A program made the position numbers and the translations under genes. A stretch of DNA of 37,278 nucleotides, taken from assembly GCA_013002205.1 (NCBI GenBank), contig JABDKN010000180.1, positions 1-37,278 on the forward strand, given 5' to 3'. The DNA is from Granulosicoccus sp. (GTDB taxonomy: Bacteria; Pseudomonadota; Gammaproteobacteria; Granulosicoccales; Granulosicoccaceae). The notes beneath the pieces are model-generated. The model worked only from the letters and a program-made list of their open reading frames with translations, did no database searches and was not told the origin of the DNA. Positions 32,956 to 37,278 of the stretch are shown in pieces; positions within the stretch are counted from its first letter, which is position 1; every line of letters starts with the position of its first letter.

Positions 32956-33918
32956 CTACGTATCCTGCGCCTCGACAGTAAGCTTGCTGCGCTGGCCTAC
33001 TGCGATACCTGCCAGAATCAGGCCCAGTGACAGCCACATCACCAAAGAAGGTTGCTGAGAGAGGAAGATCCAGCCCCAGGCAACTGCGAACAACGGGATC
33101 AGATAACCCACGTTGGACATGAACACCGCACCATTGACCTGGACGATATGAGCCCTCAGCACATAGGCAATGGCCGTGGGACCAAGTGCCAGAAACACCA
33201 GGGCGCCCAGCGTATCCGCATGCCAGCTCTGCTGCCAGGGCGGGTGCAGATACAGCAGGACAGGCACCAGAACGATGCAAGCTGATACCAGGGTGCCGGC
33301 AACCAGTACAAGCGCTGGCGTGCCCGCCAGTCGGCGTATCAACAGCGAGGACATTGAATAACAGCAGCCGGCCAGAACGATCGCCAGCATCCCTGCCAGA
33401 CTTCCACCGCCACGCAGGACGCCATCGCCGAGCAGGACAAAGACCCCGATGAATCCCAGCGTCAGTCCCGCAAGCTTGGACCAGCTGAAGCGATCATCCC
33501 GCGTCATGAAGTGCGAGAACAGGAGTGTCGAGAACGGTGTACTGGCCAGCAGGATTGCCGTGGTTGCGCTGTCTATTCTCAACTGACCCCAGCCGATCAG
33601 GGTAAATGGCACGGCGCTGTTCAGAATACCGATGGCGGCAAACAGTAAAATGGTCCGACGGCTCAGCCTGACCCGCAGCGCCAGCCGGCGGCAGATCACG
33701 CACACGACTGCCGCGGCCAGTACGATGCGGTATGTGGCTATGGCAACCGGGGGGAAATCGGCAAGTGCCACCTCGTTGAGAATGAACGATGACCCCCACA
33801 GAGCCGCCGCGCCCAGCAGGCACGCATGATCCGCCAATCCGGGTTTTCGCAGTTCAGGCCCGTTAAGCTCTTGCAAGGTGCCGACGACAGCTCGAAAATG
33901 TGCGTGAAGGGCAGGCAT
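32956..33918 (-). CDS. EamA/DMT family transporter
   Basis: The 320 residues carry about ten hydrophobic segments in two EamA repeats (for example ACLLGAAALWGSSFILNEVA, TYRIVLAAAVVCVIC, LAGLTLGFIGVFVLLG and MWLSLGLILAGIAVGQ). The family exports or imports small metabolites, and substrates are not predictable. The annotated ATG gives about 30 residues before the first membrane segment, more than usual, so a downstream start (for example the TTG 14 codons in) is possible. The divergent GH20 start lies only 31 bases away. Confidence 0.9.
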   Translation of the reverse strand: MPALHAHFRAVVGTLQELNGPELRKPGLADHACLLGAAALWGSSFILNEVALADFPPVAIATYRIVLAAAVVCVICRRLALRVRLSRRTILLFAAIGILNSAVPFTLIGWGQLRIDSATTAILLASTPFSTLLFSHFMTRDDRFSWSKLAGLTLGFIGVFVLLGDGVLRGGGSLAGMLAIVLAGCCYSMSSLLIRRLAGTPALVLVAGTLVSACIVLVPVLLYLHPPWQQSWHADTLGALVFLALGPTAIAYVLRAHIVQVNGAVFMSNVGYLIPLFAVAWGWIFLSQQPSLVMWLSLGLILAGIAVGQRSKLTVEAQDT

Positions 33919-33949
33919 AATGCCAGCTCTTACGTTTCAACACATGATC

Positions 33950-36736
33950 ATGAACAAAATACCCTTGAAGTCGACCCTGCTGTTATCGCTTGTGTCACTG
34001 TTGGCTGCAGCCTGTGGGGGATCGGACAGTTCCGATGGAGACGCCGGCTTTCCAGCCGATGTGTCCACATTGAGCCACACCAGTACAGCACTGCCGCGAA
34101 ATCCAGTCGACCCCACAGCTTCTGCACTGTACTCGGAGGTGGGACGCACCAAGGCCGCAGCAATGACTGACAGTCTGGCCGTGGTCTATGAGGTGGTCGA
34201 GAACCACGGCGGCGATGCCTTCCCGTCCGGAGGCAACACCAGCTGCAGCACTCTGGCGGCTGCCTATGCATCCTGCAGCGTCACCAACCTGCACATCAAG
34301 GATATGAATGGTGTACTGAACGATGGTAACTGGAAAATCTACTTCCACAGTATCCGCCGCATCCTGCGCGTGGACAGCAACGAATTCAGCGTCTCCCGGG
34401 TCAATGGCGATTTGAATTACCTGGAACCAACCGATGCATTCACAGGCTTCGACGACAGTATCAAGACGATCGCACTGGTCACCGAGTTCAATCACCTCAT
34501 GGAATCCGATTTCATGCCGCGCTACTGGCTGGTCAGGAACGATGGTGAAGTAACACTGATCGGCAACACGGATGAGGACACCGATGAAAGTCGATATGCC
34601 GTCGCCATCACTGGTGAAAACCGCAAGTCTTTCAATGGCGAAGTCACGCCGATTGCCTCTGCCAGCAGTCGATTCCAACAGAACGCAGCAGTGCAATCCG
34701 CGGCTGACCAGTTGACCGATCGACAGATCCAGGCGCGAATCATTCCACAACCCTCCAGCATCGTAATCGGCAGTGGCGACCTGGACATTGGCAGCGGTTT
34801 TTCCTTTGTCGGGACCGATCTGTCCGCCGCGTCGGTCGCTGCGTTGCAGGCTCGACAGAGCAGCCTGGGGTTAACCGGCGCCGGCACCCCGCTGAGCGCG
34901 ATGATCGACCCGACGCTGGCTCCGGACACCTACATGCTCGAGGTCGAGACCGGCGGCATCAGCCTCACCGGTGTCGATGAAACGGCCCTTTTCCATGCCG
35001 CACAGTCCTTACTGGCGCTGATACAACCCGGAGTCACCACACTGCCGGCCGTCACGGTGGTGGATGCACCCCGCTTCGCTTTCCGCGGCATGCATATCGA
35101 CGTTGCGCGTAACTTTCACTCCCTGCAATCGCTGCAACGGTTGCTGGACCAGATGGCTGCCTACAAGCTGAACAAGCTGCATCTCCATCTGTCCGATGAT
35201 GAAGGCTGGCGTCTGCAGATTGCATCGCTGCCCGAGCTTACGGACATCGGTGCACGCCGCGCTTTCCAGCTGGATACCGCTGGCAATGTCACGGAAATCG
35301 GCGGTTTGATGCCGCAACTGGGCTCTGGTCCGGCCAGCAACAACCAGGGAACCGGCTTCTATACGCGCGCGCAGTTTGTCGAGCTTCTGCGGTATGCCGC
35401 AGCGCGCAAGATCGATATCATCCCCGAATTCGACATGCCGGCACATGCCCGCGCCGCGGTGGTAGCCATGCGCGCCCGTGCGCTCAATCTGGGGACCGCA
35501 GACGATGTATTCGTACGTCTGGATGATCCGGCAGACACGTCTCGTTATTTGACGATCCAGCACTACGATGATGGCATTCTGAACCCGTGCATTCCGGGCA
35601 CCTACGAATTTATCGACACGGTGATTGCTGAAGTCAAGTCCATGTACGACGACGCTGGCCTCACGCTGGATATATTCCACATGGGCGGAGATGAAGCACG
35701 CAATGTGTTCATGGGTGGTGGCTTCCAGGATGTAAATTCCACGGATAAGGTGACCTGGCGCGGGGACATAGATCGCAGCGAGTGGGATTTTCCCTGGGCT
35801 CGATCACCGGCCTGCGTCAGCCTCATCGCCAGTAACCCGGACATTTCATCACGTGAAGACCTGCAATCCTATTTCGTCAGGGAAGTCGCCACGCGCGTAG
35901 CCGCTGCCGACATACCCGCGATGTACGCCTATCACGATATCTTTGACAACCTGGATACCAGCGAGCTGGCAACCCAGCGCGTCGGGGTCAACTACTGGCA
36001 GCGGATCTCCGCCGAGGAGGGTTACAACCCCATCAACGGTTTCTCCAACCGTGGTTATGAAACCGTCGTGTCAGTACCGGATTTCCTGTACTTCGATTTT
36101 CCCCAGGAGGTCAACCCCGAGGAGCGCGGGTATTACTGGGCTACCCGCTACACTGACACCCGCAAGGTATTCGGATTTGCACCCGAAAACCTGCCCCAGA
36201 ATGCCGAAACTTCCGTCGATCGTGAAGGCCTTGACTGGAACGCCACCGGCGATACCCCAAACGAAGGTTTTCTCGGCATGCAGGGCATGCTGTGGAGCGA
36301 GACCGTCCGCACCCCGGAACAGTTTGATTACATGCTCTTTCCAAGGCTCATCGCCCTGGCAGAGCGGGCCTGGTCACGTGCCACCTGGGAGCTCGACTAC
36401 AATCCCGGCCAGAATTATTCGGGCACTACTGACTGGGTCGACAAGGCGGCGTTGACCCGGGACTATGCAGGATTTTCTGCAGCACTTACGAGAAAAGAGC
36501 TGCGAAAACTGGACCTGGCGGGGTTGTACTATCGCATCCCGGTTCCCGGAGCCAGTACTGCAGGTGGCCAGCTGTCGATGAACAGCGACCTGCCTGGCCT
36601 GCCACTGGAATACTCGTTGGATGGTATGAATTTCACGACCTACACACCGGGCGTCTCCGCAAGCGGCGTCGTGGCCATCAGAGCGCGCTCTGCCGATGGC
36701 CAACGCGCAGGTCGCTCCGAGGTCCTGTCACCCTGA
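33950..36736 (+). CDS. GH20 beta-N-acetylhexosaminidase (chitobiase), lipoprotein
   Basis: The enzyme removes terminal N-acetylglucosamine from chitin oligosaccharides. From the ATG at 33950 the product has 928 residues. A lipoprotein signal (STLLLSLVSLLAAAC) ends at C22 followed by Gly-Gly-Ser, which predicts an outer-membrane lipoprotein. Next come a carbohydrate-binding CHB_HEX-type domain (about 60-230), the GH20b domain (about 266-375), the catalytic barrel starting FRGMHIDVARNFHSLQSLQR, and the catalytic pair D581-E582 in HMGGDEARNV. An Ig-like C-terminal domain ends it (about 850-928). Starts at 33944 and 33920 are in frame, but the MNK start best fits the signal peptide. Confidence 0.95.
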   Translation: MNKIPLKSTLLLSLVSLLAAACGGSDSSDGDAGFPADVSTLSHTSTALPRNPVDPTASALYSEVGRTKAAAMTDSLAVVYEVVENHGGDAFPSGGNTSCSTLAAAYASCSVTNLHIKDMNGVLNDGNWKIYFHSIRRILRVDSNEFSVSRVNGDLNYLEPTDAFTGFDDSIKTIALVTEFNHLMESDFMPRYWLVRNDGEVTLIGNTDEDTDESRYAVAITGENRKSFNGEVTPIASASSRFQQNAAVQSAADQLTDRQIQARIIPQPSSIVIGSGDLDIGSGFSFVGTDLSAASVAALQARQSSLGLTGAGTPLSAMIDPTLAPDTYMLEVETGGISLTGVDETALFHAAQSLLALIQPGVTTLPAVTVVDAPRFAFRGMHIDVARNFHSLQSLQRLLDQMAAYKLNKLHLHLSDDEGWRLQIASLPELTDIGARRAFQLDTAGNVTEIGGLMPQLGSGPASNNQGTGFYTRAQFVELLRYAAARKIDIIPEFDMPAHARAAVVAMRARALNLGTADDVFVRLDDPADTSRYLTIQHYDDGILNPCIPGTYEFIDTVIAEVKSMYDDAGLTLDIFHMGGDEARNVFMGGGFQDVNSTDKVTWRGDIDRSEWDFPWARSPACVSLIASNPDISSREDLQSYFVREVATRVAAADIPAMYAYHDIFDNLDTSELATQRVGVNYWQRISAEEGYNPINGFSNRGYETVVSVPDFLYFDFPQEVNPEERGYYWATRYTDTRKVFGFAPENLPQNAETSVDREGLDWNATGDTPNEGFLGMQGMLWSETVRTPEQFDYMLFPRLIALAERAWSRATWELDYNPGQNYSGTTDWVDKAALTRDYAGFSAALTRKELRKLDLAGLYYRIPVPGASTAGGQLSMNSDLPGLPLEYSLDGMNFTTYTPGVSASGVVAIRARSADGQRAGRSEVLSP

Positions 36737-36814
36737 AGTCACTGCTACACCCGGCCAGCCTTACCCGCCTGCATAGTCCCGGCCAGGAGTCAAAAAAGGG
36801 ATCTTTCGGACGGC

Positions 36815-37278
36815 TTATAGTGTCGGATCGAGGCTGGGCTGGAGTCGGCTCAGCGGCCGTTCGTTGATCGGCAGGTGAACGATGGCTGCCAGCAGGCCGA
36901 GAAGAATTCCGGCCCACCACATGCCATCGTAACTGCCGGTCGAATCGTACAGTACGCCGCCGAGCCATACGCCGATAAAGCTACCGAGCTGATGGCTCAG
37001 GAAGACGATGCCGAACAAGGTAGCCATATAACGAACACCGAAAACCTGCGCGATGATGCCGGTGGTCAGGGGTATGGTGGATAACCAGAGAATCCCCATG
37101 CTGGCAGCAAAACACAGAATGACCAGGGGAGTCTTCGGTAGCAGCAGCAAGGACAGTATCACCATCGCTCGTGCAAAATAGATGGCAGAGAGACTGGTTT
37201 TCATACTGAAGCGCTGTCCCGCTACACCGGCAAGGAAGGAACCGACGATATTGAACAGGCCGATCAGGGAGATACTCC
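36815..37278 (-). CDS. MFS transporter, N-terminal part cut by the window edge
   Basis: About 154 C-terminal residues are visible; the frame is open through the right edge, so the start lies outside. At least four hydrophobic segments are seen, including ISLIGLFNIVGSFLAGVAG, ILWLSTIPLTTGIIAQVFG and IVFLSHQLGSFIGVWLGG, with the GG-x-x-YDSTGSYDG loop typical of the MFS C-terminal half. The substrate is not predictable. It converges on the GH20 gene (78-base gap) with no obvious terminator between. Confidence 0.88.
   Translation of the reverse strand, partial: SISLIGLFNIVGSFLAGVAGQRFSMKTSLSAIYFARAMVILSLLLLPKTPLVILCFAASMGILWLSTIPLTTGIIAQVFGVRYMATLFGIVFLSHQLGSFIGVWLGGVLYDSTGSYDGMWWAGILLGLLAAIVHLPINERPLSRLQPSLDPTL

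Overview
The window reads as an ordinary chromosomal segment of a moderately GC-rich gammaproteobacterium. The evidence is three conserved gene blocks: surE-pcm-nlpD-rpoS, ftsK-lolA-rarA divergent from trxB, and aat beside a FemAB-like GNAT gene. RpoS and Aat together point to Proteobacteria. A DUF3305/DUF3306/FdhD set indicates a molybdenum- or tungsten-dependent formate dehydrogenase just outside the left edge. I cannot name a genus. A free-living, possibly marine lineage is only an inference, from the chitobiase lipoprotein and the formate genes. No prophage, insertion sequence, CRISPR array or rRNA was seen.

Layout. 1-3293: formate dehydrogenase accessory genes, with DUF3306 and DUF3305 leftward and fdhD plus an excisionase-type HTH/PBP-like regulator rightward. 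3352-8097: a leftward group of nth, a degenerate NtrC-type response regulator overlapping nth by 4 bases, and a 727-residue HD-domain protein of unknown function. 8293-9931: a one-TM regulator with a winged-helix-like N-terminal domain, and an unrecognised small protein. 10410-11791: lexA, DUF427 and a 72-residue protein, apparently one operon, with a paired GAACGTTC palindrome over the lexA promoter. 11908-13790: ChrR-type cupin and queG. 13821-19465: ftsK, lolA, rarA and a GNAT gene, leftward. 19649-22690: trxB, FemAB-like GNAT and aat, rightward. 22662-25241: hom and thrC, leftward; ThrC carries a four-cysteine insertion. 25312-25871: a Mth938-like protein and a heptanucleotide repeat. 25901-29464: surE, pcm, nlpD and rpoS, leftward. 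29561-31194: a YheT-type hydrolase and a PilZ protein. 31384-31460: tRNA-Arg(CCU). 31592-37278: M42 peptidase, EamA transporter, GH20 lipoprotein and a partial MFS transporter.

Most genes are core housekeeping. The points I would follow first are the lexA control region with its non-E. coli operator and its DUF427/72-aa partners, the HD-domain protein beside an orphan receiver/AAA+/Fis protein with degenerate GAFTGA, Walker B and receiver residues, and the cysteine cluster in ThrC. All function calls rest on motif recognition by eye; no database search was run.
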